Source of the DNA: Chryseobacterium gambrini
GTDB taxonomy: Bacteria > Bacteroidota > Bacteroidia > Flavobacteriales > Weeksellaceae
Length of the DNA: 64,000 nt
Direction of reading: 5' to 3'
Assembly: GCF_900156825.1 (NCBI RefSeq)
Contig: NZ_FTOV01000003.1
Coordinates: forward strand, 372,001 to 436,000
Under the pieces are notes generated by a model. That model did not search any database, had not been told where the DNA came from, and saw nothing but the letters and a program-made list of their open reading frames with translations. This document shows, one piece after another, positions 32,402 to 41,910 of the stretch; position 1 is the stretch's first letter, and each line of letters starts with the position of its first letter. Made by a program: the position numbers and the translations under genes.

Positions 32402-35400
32402 ATGCAATTAAAAACCATCAACGAAAAATTTCTTCCCGAACTGCTTCTGAAAGAATTCGGAAAAGAGATTTTCTTTCAACTGGAAAATAATCAACATATT
32501 TCTGTAAAAGGAAACGCAGGATCTTCGGTTTCTATTTTTGTTGCCGAGCTGTTTCTTACGCAGAAGAAAACCATTCTTTATATTCTTGATGATAAGGAAG
32601 ATGCATTGTATGCCAATACGGAAATGGAAGATCTGCTGGGAAAAGAAAAAGTGCTTTATTTTCCCGCGACTCATCTGGAGCCGTATCAGGTTGAAAAAAC
32701 GCAGAATGCCAATCTTGTCCTGAGAACCGAAGTTATTAATAAAGTTACATCCGGAAAATCTCCTCGCGTTATCGTTGCGTATGCAGGAGCGCTGTCTGAA
32801 AAGGTTTTAAAAAAGGAAGATTTTAAGGCGATTTCGCATCATATAAAAGTAGGCGATCAGCTGGATTTTGATTTTGTGGATGAGTTGCTTAATCATTACC
32901 ATTTCCAACAGGCGGATTTTGTTTCAGAGCCAGGAGAATTTTCTGTAAGAGGGGGAATTGTGGATGTTTTCTCGTTCTCGAATGAAAAACCATACAGGAT
33001 CACATTTTTCGGGAATGAAGTGGAAAGTATTAAAACCTTTGATATAGAAACCCAGCTTTCGATTGATAAGGTAAAAGAATTTCAGTTGGTTTCCAATATG
33101 AATTTTACGGTAACGGGAAGTAGGGTTTCTTTGTTGCAACTGTTGCCGAAAGAAAGTTTTGTAATTTCCAAGAACGGAATTGTGGGAATGCAAAGGTTGA
33201 AAGCTTTCTACGAAAAATCATTGGAAAAATATGAAACATTAAGAAAAGATATTGCGCACAGATCTCCGCAGGAGCTGTTTATTTCAGATCAGGAATTTCT
33301 TTTTGATTATAAAAAATTCAGAACCGTAGATTTTGGAAGCGTTCCTATTGAAGGACTGATTGAATTATCCGAAATAAAAATTGACCAGACTTCGCAGCCA
33401 TCTTTTCATAAAAATTTTGAATTACTGATTGAAGATATCGAGGAGAAGCAGAATGCAGGTTTTGAAACATGGATTTCATTCTCCACCGAAAAACAGAAGG
33501 AAAGGCTGGAATCTATTTTTGAAGAGCTAGAACACCAGCTTCCGTTCAAAAGTTTTAAATCTGAACTTCATGAAGGTTTTGTGGATAACGATCATAAAAT
33601 TCTGGTCTACACCGATCACCAGATTTTCGACCGTTACCAGAGATACAAAGCAAAAAATACATTTGCCAAGTCGGAGCAGCTTACCCTGAAAGATTTGATG
33701 TCGTTGAAAATTGGCGATTATATCGCTCACATCGACCACGGAATCGGAAAATTCATGGGACTGGTAAAGGTGAATAACGACGGAAAAATTCAGGAATGTT
33801 TTAAACTGACGTATAAAAACGGAGACTTATTATATGTAAGCATTCATTCTCTACATAAAATTTCGAAATACAACGGTCCGGAAGGAAGAGAAATTGTACT
33901 GAGTAAACTCGGATCGCCAACGTGGAAATCTTTAAAGCAGAAAACAAAAGCAAGGGTAAAACAATTGGCTTTTGATTTAATAAAATTATACGCTCAAAGA
34001 AAATCGGCAAAAGGTTTTGCGTACACTCCCGATTCTTATTTGCAGAATGAGCTTGAAGCAAGTTTCCTTTACGAAGATACTCCGGATCAGGAAAAAGCCA
34101 CCATCGATGTTAAAAAGGACATGGAAGCAGATACGGTGATGGATCGTCTCGTTTGTGGAGACGTAGGTTTCGGTAAAACGGAAGTTGCGATTCGTGCCGC
34201 GTTCAAAGCGGCGACAGACGGAAAGCAGGTTGCTGTTTTGGTCCCCACCACGATTCTGGCGTTTCAGCATTACAGAAGTTTTAAGGAACGACTGAAAGAT
34301 TTTCCGGTTAATGTGGCGTATGTGAACCGTTTCAGAACAGCAAAACAGAAATCTGAAACCCTTGCAGCTTTAAAAGATGGGAAAGTAGACATTATTATAG
34401 GAACGCATCAGTTGGCAAGCAGCTCTGTAAAGTTTAAAGATTTGGGATTGCTGATTATTGATGAAGAGCATAAGTTCGGAGTTTCCGTAAAAGATAAGCT
34501 TAAAACTTTAAAAGCTGATGTTGATACTTTAACATTAACGGCAACGCCAATTCCAAGAACCCTTCAGTTTTCTTTGATGGCGGCAAGAGATTTATCCGTT
34601 ATTAAAACCCCTCCGCCAAACAGACAGCCTGTTGAAACACATTTGATTGGCTTTAGTGAAGAGATTCTTCGTGATGCCGTTTCTTATGAACTTCAGCGTG
34701 ACGGGCAGGTTTATTTCATCAACAACAGGATTGAAAACCTGAAAGATATTGCAGGACTGATTCAAAGGCTGGTTCCTGATGCGAGAGTGATTACGGGACA
34801 CGGACAGATGGAAGGAAAACAGTTGGAGAAGAACGTTCTGGATTTTATGGAAGGAAAATATGATGTTCTGGTTTCTACAACCATTGTGGAAAGTGGAGTA
34901 GATGTTCCGAATGCGAACACCATATTTATTAATGATGCACAGCGTTTCGGGATGGCAGATCTTCACCAGATGAGAGGGCGTGTCGGGCGAAGCAACAGAA
35001 AAGCATTCTGTTATCTTATTACGCCGCCTTATGATATGATGACTTCCGATGCCAGAAAACGTCTGGAAGCCATTGAACAGTTTTCGGATCTGGGAAGCGG
35101 TTTTCAGATTGCGATGAAAGATCTTGAAATTCGTGGAGCAGGAGATTTACTGGGAGCGGAACAGAGTGGGTTTATTAATGAAATGGGGTTTGAAACTTAC
35201 CAAAAACTGATGCAGGAAGCTTTGGAAGAGCTGAAAGACGATGAGGAATTTGAAAATCTTTTCGAAAATGAAGAAGAAAGGAACAAATTGTTTAAAACTA
35301 CAAAAGACGTTAATATTGATACCGATCTGGAGCTGATGTTGCCGGACTGGTACATTTCAAATACTGAAGAAAGATTACTGCTTTACCAGAAACTTGCGGA

Positions 35401-35773
35401 AATTGATAGCGAAGAAAGTCTGACGAAGTTTGAATCTGAACTGATCGACCGCTTTGGGGAACTGCCGAAAGAAGCTGTAAATCTATTAAAAAGTGTAAGC
35501 TTAAAATGGCTTGCTGCAGATATAGGTTTTGAAAAGATTGTCATGAAAAACGGTGTGTTTCTTGGATATTTTCCGGGAAATCCTCAGGATAAGTTTTATC
35601 AGACCAATAAATTTAGAACCATCATTAATTATTTAACGAAAAATCCTAAGGAAGCACAGCTTAAGGAAAAGACTGGAAAGGAAGGCAATCAGCTGATGAT
35701 GAGAAAGGATAAAGTAGGGAATGTGGATGAGGTAAATGATCTTCTGAAAACAATTCTGAAGAGTGAAGTGTAA
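32402..35773 (+). CDS. mfd: Transcription-repair coupling factor
   Basis: The product is 1123 residues, close to the usual length of about 1150. Mfd removes stalled RNA polymerase at DNA lesions and recruits UvrA. Domains in order are the UvrB-homology part (1-330), the CarD-like polymerase-interaction domain near residue 437 (IGDYIAHIDHGIGKFMG), the RecG-like translocase with Walker A CGDVGFGKTEVA (near 587), IIDEEHKFG, TATPIPRT, and the C-terminal TRCF domain (LLLYQKLAEIDS). The N-terminal UvrB-like module lacks a working ATP site, as normal for Mfd. A structured leader precedes it. Confidence 0.97.
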   Translation: MQLKTINEKFLPELLLKEFGKEIFFQLENNQHISVKGNAGSSVSIFVAELFLTQKKTILYILDDKEDALYANTEMEDLLGKEKVLYFPATHLEPYQVEKTQNANLVLRTEVINKVTSGKSPRVIVAYAGALSEKVLKKEDFKAISHHIKVGDQLDFDFVDELLNHYHFQQADFVSEPGEFSVRGGIVDVFSFSNEKPYRITFFGNEVESIKTFDIETQLSIDKVKEFQLVSNMNFTVTGSRVSLLQLLPKESFVISKNGIVGMQRLKAFYEKSLEKYETLRKDIAHRSPQELFISDQEFLFDYKKFRTVDFGSVPIEGLIELSEIKIDQTSQPSFHKNFELLIEDIEEKQNAGFETWISFSTEKQKERLESIFEELEHQLPFKSFKSELHEGFVDNDHKILVYTDHQIFDRYQRYKAKNTFAKSEQLTLKDLMSLKIGDYIAHIDHGIGKFMGLVKVNNDGKIQECFKLTYKNGDLLYVSIHSLHKISKYNGPEGREIVLSKLGSPTWKSLKQKTKARVKQLAFDLIKLYAQRKSAKGFAYTPDSYLQNELEASFLYEDTPDQEKATIDVKKDMEADTVMDRLVCGDVGFGKTEVAIRAAFKAATDGKQVAVLVPTTILAFQHYRSFKERLKDFPVNVAYVNRFRTAKQKSETLAALKDGKVDIIIGTHQLASSSVKFKDLGLLIIDEEHKFGVSVKDKLKTLKADVDTLTLTATPIPRTLQFSLMAARDLSVIKTPPPNRQPVETHLIGFSEEILRDAVSYELQRDGQVYFINNRIENLKDIAGLIQRLVPDARVITGHGQMEGKQLEKNVLDFMEGKYDVLVSTTIVESGVDVPNANTIFINDAQRFGMADLHQMRGRVGRSNRKAFCYLITPPYDMMTSDARKRLEAIEQFSDLGSGFQIAMKDLEIRGAGDLLGAEQSGFINEMGFETYQKLMQEALEELKDDEEFENLFENEEERNKLFKTTKDVNIDTDLELMLPDWYISNTEERLLLYQKLAEIDSEESLTKFESELIDRFGELPKEAVNLLKSVSLKWLAADIGFEKIVMKNGVFLGYFPGNPQDKFYQTNKFRTIINYLTKNPKEAQLKEKTGKEGNQLMMRKDKVGNVDEVNDLLKTILKSEV

Positions 35774-35797
35774 TTGATCGCATTACCTGATATATTT

Positions 35798-35829
35798 TGC
35801 CGTGTTGTTGTACAATGCGGCATTTTTTA
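35798..35829 (+). terminator. Terminator of mfd
   Basis: An imperfect stem closed by TGCCG (35798-35802) and CGGCA (35818-35822), with inner TTG/CAA pairs, is followed by TTTTTT. Confidence 0.7.
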
Positions 35830-36314
35830 TCCGTTATTCTGAAAGATAACTGACAGACAGTGCTTTACAATGGCAATGTTAAAGAAACTTAACATTAAAA
35901 AAAGATTAAAAAATATACCGGATGACATGATTTTTGTCGTGTTTTTGTTTTTCTTACTGATCGAAAAAATTGGATTAAAAAAGGGATTTATTTTAGTCTT
36001 AAAAATTTATAAACCCTTCTATTTATCACTGTTTGTAGATAAATTTTTTAATTGGTAATTGTTTTTCCGGTTTATGTAACTGTTTTTATATTAATGAGAT
36101 ATATTTTTTTTGAAATACTGAGATTTTCATAAAAATCAGCCTATCTAATTCCTCAGTTAGAGACATTAATATAATGTTTTATTCAAAATAATGCCAATCC
36201 TAACAGTTGTTAGTAGTAATAATTCTACTTTTTATTGAATGCTCACTATGTCGTAATTAGTTAATTTCTATCGGCTTACATTTTTCAACTCTACTTTCTG
36301 TGTTGTTTTTTATT
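35830..36314. other. AT-rich intergenic region
   Basis: About 480 bases between mfd and the tandem secreted-protein genes. It holds one 62-codon open frame (35870-36058) with a Lys-rich start and a hydrophobic middle (FVVFLFFLLIEKIG). There is no -7 element or family resemblance to support it, so I do not call it a gene. Nothing else is recognisable. Confidence 0.5.
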
Positions 36315-36322
36315 TATCTTTG
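36315..36322 (+). promoter_or_regulatory. -7 element of the tandem secreted-protein operon
   Basis: TATCTTTG, 12 bases upstream of ATG 36335. It fixes the start codon against an upstream TTG at 36320. Confidence 0.6.
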
Positions 36323-36334
36323 CAGTCCCTTATT

Positions 36335-37159
36335 ATGAAAAAAACTATATATAGCTGTGTAGCCGGATTGTTATTTTCTGTTACGGCTTACGCTCAGGTG
36401 GGAATTGGTACAAGTACCCCCAATGCTGTTCTCGATGTAAACGGGAAAACCACCTTAAGAAAAGAATTAAGAGTAGGAGGTACTTCTACTACGCTGGGTA
36501 ATCCCGGTTTGAACGGACAGGTCCTGGTTTCTCAGGGTGAAGGTCTTGCACCAAACTGGAGATCGATCAATGTTACCTTTATGGAAGAAGGTCAGTATAA
36601 ACTCATCAACTCGTATTTATCTTCCGATCAGGTGGGAATCAGTACGCTTTCTAATGGTGTTGCTGCAGACGGAATTTATAAAAATTCTGTCGGAAACGAC
36701 ATTACAGATGTTGCGAACGGGAAGTGGGTAAAAATTGCCGGTCTTGAGAATAATTTCACCATTAAAAACGGAAGAAACAGGCTCACGTATCAGTTCCAGA
36801 CAGGAATTGAAATGAAGGCTCCGGCTGCTACGACTTCTCAGAGTGTTACTTTTGCCTGCGGTATATTCCGAAACAATAAGCTGGTTGCGGTACGTCCGGA
36901 TAAAATTACTTCCAACAACAATACCGAGAAAGGAGGTTTTCAGGATTATATCTTCACGCTGAACTATACGGAGCAGAATGTTCCTGTAGGTACACAGAAA
37001 ATTGAGGTTGCCTGCAGAAAAATTGAATCTTCAGATGTCAATACTCAGTTTACCATCGGAAAAAATATCTCGAATTCAAATTCAATTTCCAACGCATTCA
37101 ATCTTGAATCCGATTTTAAAGTGGATATTATTGAATATGTAACGTATAAAAGTAACTAA
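36335..37159 (+). CDS. Secreted protein, first of three tandem paralogues
   Basis: The product is 274 residues with a signal peptide (MKKTIYSCVAGLLFSVTAYA). The mature start QVGIGTSTPNAVLDVNG is the same motif as in the YadA-like protein at 14085, followed by LRKELRVGGTSTTLGNPG and GQVLVSQGEG. The C-terminal 170 residues form a probable beta-sandwich with FACGIFRNNKLVAVR near residue 175, which the next two genes share. No sorting domain or lipid anchor is present. The genes are spaced 8 and 3 bases apart and end in one terminator, so they form an operon and may build one surface structure. Function is unknown. Confidence 0.8.
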   Translation: MKKTIYSCVAGLLFSVTAYAQVGIGTSTPNAVLDVNGKTTLRKELRVGGTSTTLGNPGLNGQVLVSQGEGLAPNWRSINVTFMEEGQYKLINSYLSSDQVGISTLSNGVAADGIYKNSVGNDITDVANGKWVKIAGLENNFTIKNGRNRLTYQFQTGIEMKAPAATTSQSVTFACGIFRNNKLVAVRPDKITSNNNTEKGGFQDYIFTLNYTEQNVPVGTQKIEVACRKIESSDVNTQFTIGKNISNSNSISNAFNLESDFKVDIIEYVTYKSN

Positions 37160-37167
37160 TCTCACCA

Positions 37168-37980
37168 ATGAAAAAAATATTTTTAATTTTCTGTATTTCT
37201 GCAGGAATTCTATCTTCTGCGCAAATTGGTATCAAAACTCCGACTCCAAAATCTACCCTTGATGTAAATGGAGATGTTAATCTCAGAGATAAATTGTCTG
37301 TTTTCAATCCTACAGATAACAGTATTTCTCAGGGAAATAACGATCAGATATTGGTTTCTCAGGGAGCAGGAAATCCTCCAATATGGAAATCACTCCGTAT
37401 TCCGGAATATGAACCGAATAAATTTTATTTAATTTTTAATAATTCCTTTTCAGATAAGACAGGGGTTACATTTTCCAGTACAGAAGAATCTAGCAACGGT
37501 GCAAGCAGATCTACGACTCTTGTAAAAGATACAAATTACAACAGTCTTAATCAGTTTAAAAAAATAGCTTCTTTATCGCAGCCATTCTTTGTATACAGTA
37601 CAGAGAGTAAAACATATTTCCAGTTTGAAACGGTGGTTCAGGCAGATTTTCCGGCAAATACTTCTCCGGATATTTCCATAGATTATGCCTGCGGAATTTT
37701 TGTAGACGATAAACTGGTTAATCTCAGACAGAGAAATCTGAAGGCAAGTAGCGCATCCAGCACATTTATTACCCATAACCAGATCGGGATGGTACAGAAT
37801 CTTTCAAAAGGACAGCATACGGTAAGTGTGGCGTGTTCCAGATTAAAATCTTATAACACTTCGGCAAATTTAGGTATTGGAATTAACGTAGCGAGCAATA
37901 TTGACAGCTTTATTACCCAGTCTTCGCTTAAGGTAGATGTTTATGAAATACCACAAGTATTTAATTCAATTTTAAACTAA
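37168..37980 (+). CDS. Secreted protein, second tandem paralogue
   Basis: The product is 270 residues with a signal peptide ending SSAQ. It has IGIKTPTPKSTLDVNGDVNL at the mature start, DQILVSQGAGNPPIWKSLRI matching its neighbour's linker, and YACGIFVDDKLVNLRQR near residue 173 in the C-terminal domain. It is clearly homologous to the first and third proteins but too divergent to be a recent copy. It is translated as part of the same operon, 8 bases after the first gene and 3 before the third. Confidence 0.8.
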   Translation: MKKIFLIFCISAGILSSAQIGIKTPTPKSTLDVNGDVNLRDKLSVFNPTDNSISQGNNDQILVSQGAGNPPIWKSLRIPEYEPNKFYLIFNNSFSDKTGVTFSSTEESSNGASRSTTLVKDTNYNSLNQFKKIASLSQPFFVYSTESKTYFQFETVVQADFPANTSPDISIDYACGIFVDDKLVNLRQRNLKASSASSTFITHNQIGMVQNLSKGQHTVSVACSRLKSYNTSANLGIGINVASNIDSFITQSSLKVDVYEIPQVFNSILN

Positions 37981-37983
37981 ATC

Positions 37984-38727
37984 ATGAAAAAAATAGCTTT
38001 AGTAATATTTTCTGCATTCTCAATAGGATATTATGCTCAAGTCGGTATAAAGACCACAACTCCTGTAGGTTTGCTTGATATCAACGGGGATCTGAACGTC
38101 AACAGAGAGATGAGAATGGGCGGAACAAACACTGTAAAAGGTTCTGCTGGAGTAGCCGGAACAATGTTTCATAATAATTCTGAACTTGGGGTAAATGACT
38201 GGAAGAGCATAAAAATTGCAGACGGACAAGGGAGTATGGCTTTATTTTCCATGAATACCGTTTCGGATCAGACAGGAGCTACTTTTAGCGGTGCTAATGG
38301 TTCTACTTCTCCTTATGCGGAAAATTCAGCAATTAATTCTAACTGGGTGGTACTTACAGGGACTCAGGATACGTATTCGGTAACCAATACAACCAATAAA
38401 GTAGTTTTCACGTTTCAGACTACGGCACAAAAAACCAATAATTCGAATTCTTCTTCAGGATTTGCCTGCGGAATTTTTGTAGATGATGTTTTAAAAGCTG
38501 TAAGAACCGATGTTTTGATCGGGACTGACGGTTCTTATAAAATCTATAACATGAACGCAACGCTTACGAATGTAACTCCGAAAAACAATTATAAAGTGAA
38601 GGTTGCCTGTACAAAAAGGAATCTGAACAGCGGAACTCTGGGAATAGGAACAGCAGTGAATACCAACTTTCTGAATTCCGATATGTCTCAGTCTGTTTTA
38701 ACAACGTCTGTTTTGCAGCCTTATTAA
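37984..38727 (+). CDS. Secreted protein, third tandem paralogue
   Basis: The product is 247 residues with a signal peptide ending YYAQ. The family marks are VGIKTTTPVGLLDINGDLNV at the mature start, MRMGGTNTVKGSAGVAG, and FACGIFVDDVLKAVR near residue 161. Cys residues in ACGIF and in VACTKR/VACSR occur in all three proteins and may form a conserved disulphide. A strong terminator follows. Confidence 0.8.
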   Translation: MKKIALVIFSAFSIGYYAQVGIKTTTPVGLLDINGDLNVNREMRMGGTNTVKGSAGVAGTMFHNNSELGVNDWKSIKIADGQGSMALFSMNTVSDQTGATFSGANGSTSPYAENSAINSNWVVLTGTQDTYSVTNTTNKVVFTFQTTAQKTNNSNSSSGFACGIFVDDVLKAVRTDVLIGTDGSYKIYNMNATLTNVTPKNNYKVKVACTKRNLNSGTLGIGTAVNTNFLNSDMSQSVLTTSVLQPY

Positions 38728-38752
38728 AAACAGATTATTTTTCATAAATTAG

Positions 38753-38783
38753 AATCTAAAAGCGAAAGTTTTTAGATTTTTTT
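38753..38783 (+). terminator. Terminator of the tandem secreted-protein operon
   Basis: A perfect 9-bp stem (38753-38761 with 38770-38778) and a T run follow the third paralogue. Confidence 0.75.
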
Positions 38784-38838
38784 ATTTTAAAGTGATATTT
38801 ATTTAATGATTTTAAGGCTCTGATAGGAGAAAATAAAT

Positions 38839-38846
38839 TATATTTG
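38839..38846 (+). promoter_or_regulatory. -7 element of the 283-residue lipoprotein gene
   Basis: TATATTTG, 21 bases upstream of ATG 38868. It rules out the in-frame upstream TTG-type start at 38844, which lies within the element. Confidence 0.6.
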
Positions 38847-38867
38847 ACGGCATTAAAAATTAATAAT

Positions 38868-39719
38868 ATGACCAAAAATTACATCCTGTCCACTTTTGCT
38901 GCAATTGCCCTTGGTTTTGTAGTTTCTTGTGACAATACAACGGAAGATCCACCGAATCAGAACAAGAATACAACATCCGGTACTACGATTACAGGACCCA
39001 GAATTTTATCTAAAGTAAACAATGGGACAAAAGATCTGGAGGAATATGTAACTACTGGAGGCGCACTTTCTCAGGTTTTTATCAGGGATGCCGGATCCAG
39101 CAATACGCTTACTTCTACCGTAACCTATTCAGGAACCACTATTTCTCAGATAAAAATTCAGGATAATGTAACTCCGCACGTTACGGATAATACATATGCA
39201 CTTACGTATACAAGCGGAAAATTATCCGCTTTTACAATGGATCAGACCGTTATGGGAGTGGCCAATCACAGTGATTTTACAGTATATTATGATGCGAACG
39301 GAGCACTGTACAGGATTGTTGAGAAGAAAAAAATGGCAGGAAGTACTTCCTATACTCATTATACGGAACTTAAATTTACCTTTTCGGCAAATAATATCGT
39401 AAAAGCAGATTACACCACGATGTTGATGAGCGGAGGAACTCCTACAGCTTCCACAGCATCTACCACTTCTTACCTGTATGAAAATTACGATACTAAAGTG
39501 AACCCTTACACTACGCTTCCGAAGGAATATTTTATGGTATCTTCCACTATGACGCAGCTTAACGCTTATATGCTGTCTTCCAACAATGTAGGGAAAGTTA
39601 CGATACAAAATCCTGCAGGAGCTGCCATTTCTTATCCTAAAGGGTATCTGTATGATTCACAGAATTATCCGGTTTCAGATCAGAGTCAGACAATTAAATA
39701 CATCTATAAACCGTTATAA
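38868..39719 (+). CDS. Lipoprotein, IYKPL family, first copy
   Basis: The product is 283 residues with a lipobox ending FVVSC (Cys about residue 21). The mature protein has TGPRILSKVNNG, a YD-repeat-like series of beta strands, and ends exactly in YIYKPL. The next gene has the same C-terminus and the same region YDTKVNPYTTLP/YDTKINPFTLIP, so they are paralogues. Such proteins of Chryseobacterium are often only called hypothetical; the strand pattern recalls RHS/YD-type repeats. A role at the outer membrane is likely. Confidence 0.8.
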   Translation: MTKNYILSTFAAIALGFVVSCDNTTEDPPNQNKNTTSGTTITGPRILSKVNNGTKDLEEYVTTGGALSQVFIRDAGSSNTLTSTVTYSGTTISQIKIQDNVTPHVTDNTYALTYTSGKLSAFTMDQTVMGVANHSDFTVYYDANGALYRIVEKKKMAGSTSYTHYTELKFTFSANNIVKADYTTMLMSGGTPTASTASTTSYLYENYDTKVNPYTTLPKEYFMVSSTMTQLNAYMLSSNNVGKVTIQNPAGAAISYPKGYLYDSQNYPVSDQSQTIKYIYKPL

Positions 39720-39786
39720 GAAGAATTATCTTTTAATAGTTTTATGATAATATGAATAAAAACGTGATTTTTATTCAAAAAAAAAT

Positions 39787-39794
39787 TATATTTG
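39787..39794 (+). promoter_or_regulatory. -7 element of the second IYKPL lipoprotein gene
   Basis: TATATTTG, 27 bases upstream of ATG 39822. Confidence 0.6.
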
Positions 39795-39821
39795 TGAAAA
39801 AATAAATAATCCCCTATTGGA

Positions 39822-40763
39822 ATGAAACGACTTTTTTATTTTGTTTTACTATTGGTAGGTATTTCTACAATTCATTCTTGTAAAGATTTATTGGATGAAG
39901 ACGGAAATCCTCTGGTGGATATTAATGACAATACAAGACTGAATGGTCCGAGAGCTTTATACAGAGAGATCACAGACTCAGATACTTTAGCAACCTACTA
40001 TTACAATGGTCTGCAGTTATCGAAAGTAGTAACAGACAGTATGAACTCTACTACAGATTTAGCATGGAGCGGAGACAAAGTAAGCAGAATAGATTTCAAA
40101 GGATTTTTGGATCTTAACGGAAACGGAAAATTAGATAAAGACAGTGTTATCTTTACACAGCAATTTACTTATGGAAGTACAGGAAGAATAGAAACCATTT
40201 CAGAAAATAGATCTTTCTTCAAGAGAAGTACTACAGCTCCATATACTCCTTTAGTACCAGGACCACAGACGCTTTATAAAAAGACAAAGACACTTTATAC
40301 CTTAAAGTATGCTGCGGCAACGGCTAAACTGGATTCAATTATCATGAGAAACGGACCTGAAGCTTCAGGAACTCCATTTGTATATACCTCTTATTCAAAA
40401 ACAAAATATGAATATGCAGGAGATAATGTTTCTAAAGTAACAAGAAATTACGGGCCAATGGGTTCAACTGGTTCGTTTGGATCTCCGACAACTAAGCTAG
40501 GATATGAGTTTACAAACTATGATACGAAAATCAATCCGTTTACTTTAATTCCGAATGCGTACAAAATTTCAAGACTGTTATCCACGGAAGCGAATGATGT
40601 AAAAAGCTGGATTTTATCACCAAACAGCCCTCAGAGATATTCCGTTACGGATTTAGGAACACCAATTCCTACACCGGTTGTATTCTCCACGAATTACAAC
40701 TACGATGCACAGACTTATATGCAGAAAGGATATGGTGTAAATTACATCTACAAACCATTGTAA
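39822..40763 (+). CDS. Lipoprotein, IYKPL family, second copy
   Basis: The product is 313 residues with a lipobox ending IHSC (Cys near residue 20), followed by KDLLDEDGNP, an acidic start close to the K-(D/E)2 surface-export tag. The body has LNGPRALYREITDSDTLAT and SKVVTDSMN, then the paired motif YDTKINPFTLIPNAYKIS and a C-terminus YIYKPL identical to the first copy. It has its own promoter and terminator, so the two paralogues are separate transcripts. Confidence 0.8.
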   Translation: MKRLFYFVLLLVGISTIHSCKDLLDEDGNPLVDINDNTRLNGPRALYREITDSDTLATYYYNGLQLSKVVTDSMNSTTDLAWSGDKVSRIDFKGFLDLNGNGKLDKDSVIFTQQFTYGSTGRIETISENRSFFKRSTTAPYTPLVPGPQTLYKKTKTLYTLKYAAATAKLDSIIMRNGPEASGTPFVYTSYSKTKYEYAGDNVSKVTRNYGPMGSTGSFGSPTTKLGYEFTNYDTKINPFTLIPNAYKISRLLSTEANDVKSWILSPNSPQRYSVTDLGTPIPTPVVFSTNYNYDAQTYMQKGYGVNYIYKPL

Positions 40764-40786
40764 AAAGTTACAATTAAAATAATAAA

Positions 40787-40819
40787 AAACTCAATCTTCA
40801 TGAAGGTTGGGTTTTTTTA
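40787..40819 (+). terminator. Terminator of the second IYKPL lipoprotein gene
   Basis: A stem of about 12 bp with G-U pairs (40788-40799 with 40802-40813) and a short loop is followed by a T run. Confidence 0.65.
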
Positions 40820-40831
40820 TTTGAAATCCTT

Positions 40832-40839
40832 TAATTTTG
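40832..40839 (+). promoter_or_regulatory. -7 element of pth
   Basis: TAATTTTG, 14 bases upstream of ATG 40854. It rejects the start at 40800, which lies inside the preceding terminator. Confidence 0.6.
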
Positions 40840-40853
40840 CAAAAAATTTCTCA

Positions 40854-41417
40854 ATGAAATATTTAATAGTCGGTCTTGGAAATAAAGGCGCAGAATACGA
40901 AAATACACGTCACAATATAGGTTTTAAAGTTGCGGACAAATTAGCAGAAACCATGGAAGTTTCTTTCAATACCACCAATTTCGGCTGGATGGCAGATGGA
41001 AAATACAAGGGAAGAAGGGTCTTGGTCCTAAAACCGGATACTTACATGAATCTTTCCGGAAACGCAGTTCGTTACTGGATGCAGAAAGAAAACATTCCTC
41101 TGGAAAATGTTCTTATCGTAACAGACGATCTGGCTTTGCCTTTCGGAACCTTAAGACTGAAGGGTAAAGGCTCGGATGCAGGACACAACGGCTTGAAAAA
41201 CATCAACGAAGTATTGCAGACACAGAATTATGCCCGTCTGCGTTTTGGAATTTCTGCCGATTTCTCGGAAGGAAGACAGGTAGATTATGTTTTGGGAACC
41301 TGGAATGAAGAAGAAAATGAAAAACTTCCGGAAAGAATTGAAAAATTCTCCAAAGCGTGTCTGTCATTTGTATTCGCAGGAATCAACAATACGATGTCTG
41401 CATTCAACGGAAAATAA
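40854..41417 (+). CDS. pth: Peptidyl-tRNA hydrolase
   Basis: The product is 187 residues, the normal size. It frees tRNA from peptidyl-tRNA that has dropped off the ribosome. The signatures are [19 protein letters not shown] with the catalytic His at the end, [10 protein letters not shown], and [16 protein letters not shown] followed by DAGHNGLKN. The ATG at 40854 was chosen from the family start [10 protein letters not shown] and the -7 element. Confidence 0.97.
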   Translation: MKYLIVGLGNKGAEYENTRHNIGFKVADKLAETMEVSFNTTNFGWMADGKYKGRRVLVLKPDTYMNLSGNAVRYWMQKENIPLENVLIVTDDLALPFGTLRLKGKGSDAGHNGLKNINEVLQTQNYARLRFGISADFSEGRQVDYVLGTWNEEENEKLPERIEKFSKACLSFVFAGINNTMSAFNGK

Positions 41418-41438
41418 TTCTCCTAAAATAATATGTCA

Positions 41439-41465
41439 AAAACCTCTGGAAATGGAGGTTTTTTG
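41439..41465. terminator. Bidirectional terminator after pth
   Basis: An 8-bp stem (41439-41446 with 41455-41462) with an A tract and T run lies between pth and the converging secreted-protein gene. Confidence 0.8.
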
Positions 41466-41888
41466 TTACTTGTACACCACAATATCTTTTATGATTTTCT
41501 TTTCGAAGAAGTTTCTTTCATTAAGCGTAAAACGATAATTATGTTCCTGCTCAAAAAATTCTATCGGAGTTACAGGAGCCGTGTCGGCTTTCCATTTAAT
41601 CACAAAACTTACTTCATTTGGAGAATTTAGCTCTTTATCTGAAAACCTGAAAATTGTACTCGGAAGAGCATTTTCCTGATCTTCTTTAATGTCGGATTTT
41701 GCTTTCTTAAACTGAAGCTGCTTCATGTCTTTCAGCAATAAAGAAAAAGGCTTTCCAATGTATTTTTGCTTATTGGTTTCAAATTTTTTGGCATATCCTA
41801 AAGTATCCGAAACCGCTTTTTGAGCATGAAGATCTGTAATAAAAAACAAAATACAGGTTCCCCAGAATATTTTCATCAGTATTTTCAT
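41466..41888 (-). CDS. Hypothetical secreted protein
   Basis: The product is 140 residues with an N-terminal signal peptide (through LHAQ, about residue 23; a start at the second Met is possible). The mature part is a mix of helix and strands: GYAKKFETNKQKYIGKPFSL, SFVIKWKADTAPVTPIEFFE, HNYRFTLNERNFFEKKI. I do not recognise a family. It is likely periplasmic. A -7 element (41911-41918) precedes it and it stands alone. Confidence 0.7.
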   Translation of the reverse strand: MKILMKIFWGTCILFFITDLHAQKAVSDTLGYAKKFETNKQKYIGKPFSLLLKDMKQLQFKKAKSDIKEDQENALPSTIFRFSDKELNSPNEVSFVIKWKADTAPVTPIEFFEQEHNYRFTLNERNFFEKKIIKDIVVYK

Positions 41889-41910
41889 GAAAAGAATAAA
41901 ATTTAATAAT

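Noticed and set aside
35870..36058. 62-codon open frame after mfd
   Set aside because: It lacks a -7 element, a signal peptide or any family resemblance, and lies in an AT-rich gap where such frames arise by chance.
39810..39822. CCCCTATTGGA before the second IYKPL lipoprotein gene, resembling the 16767-16787 site
   Set aside because: Only an 11-base match, in the leader rather than upstream of the promoter, without the CTCCC half; an isolated match of this length is plausible by chance.
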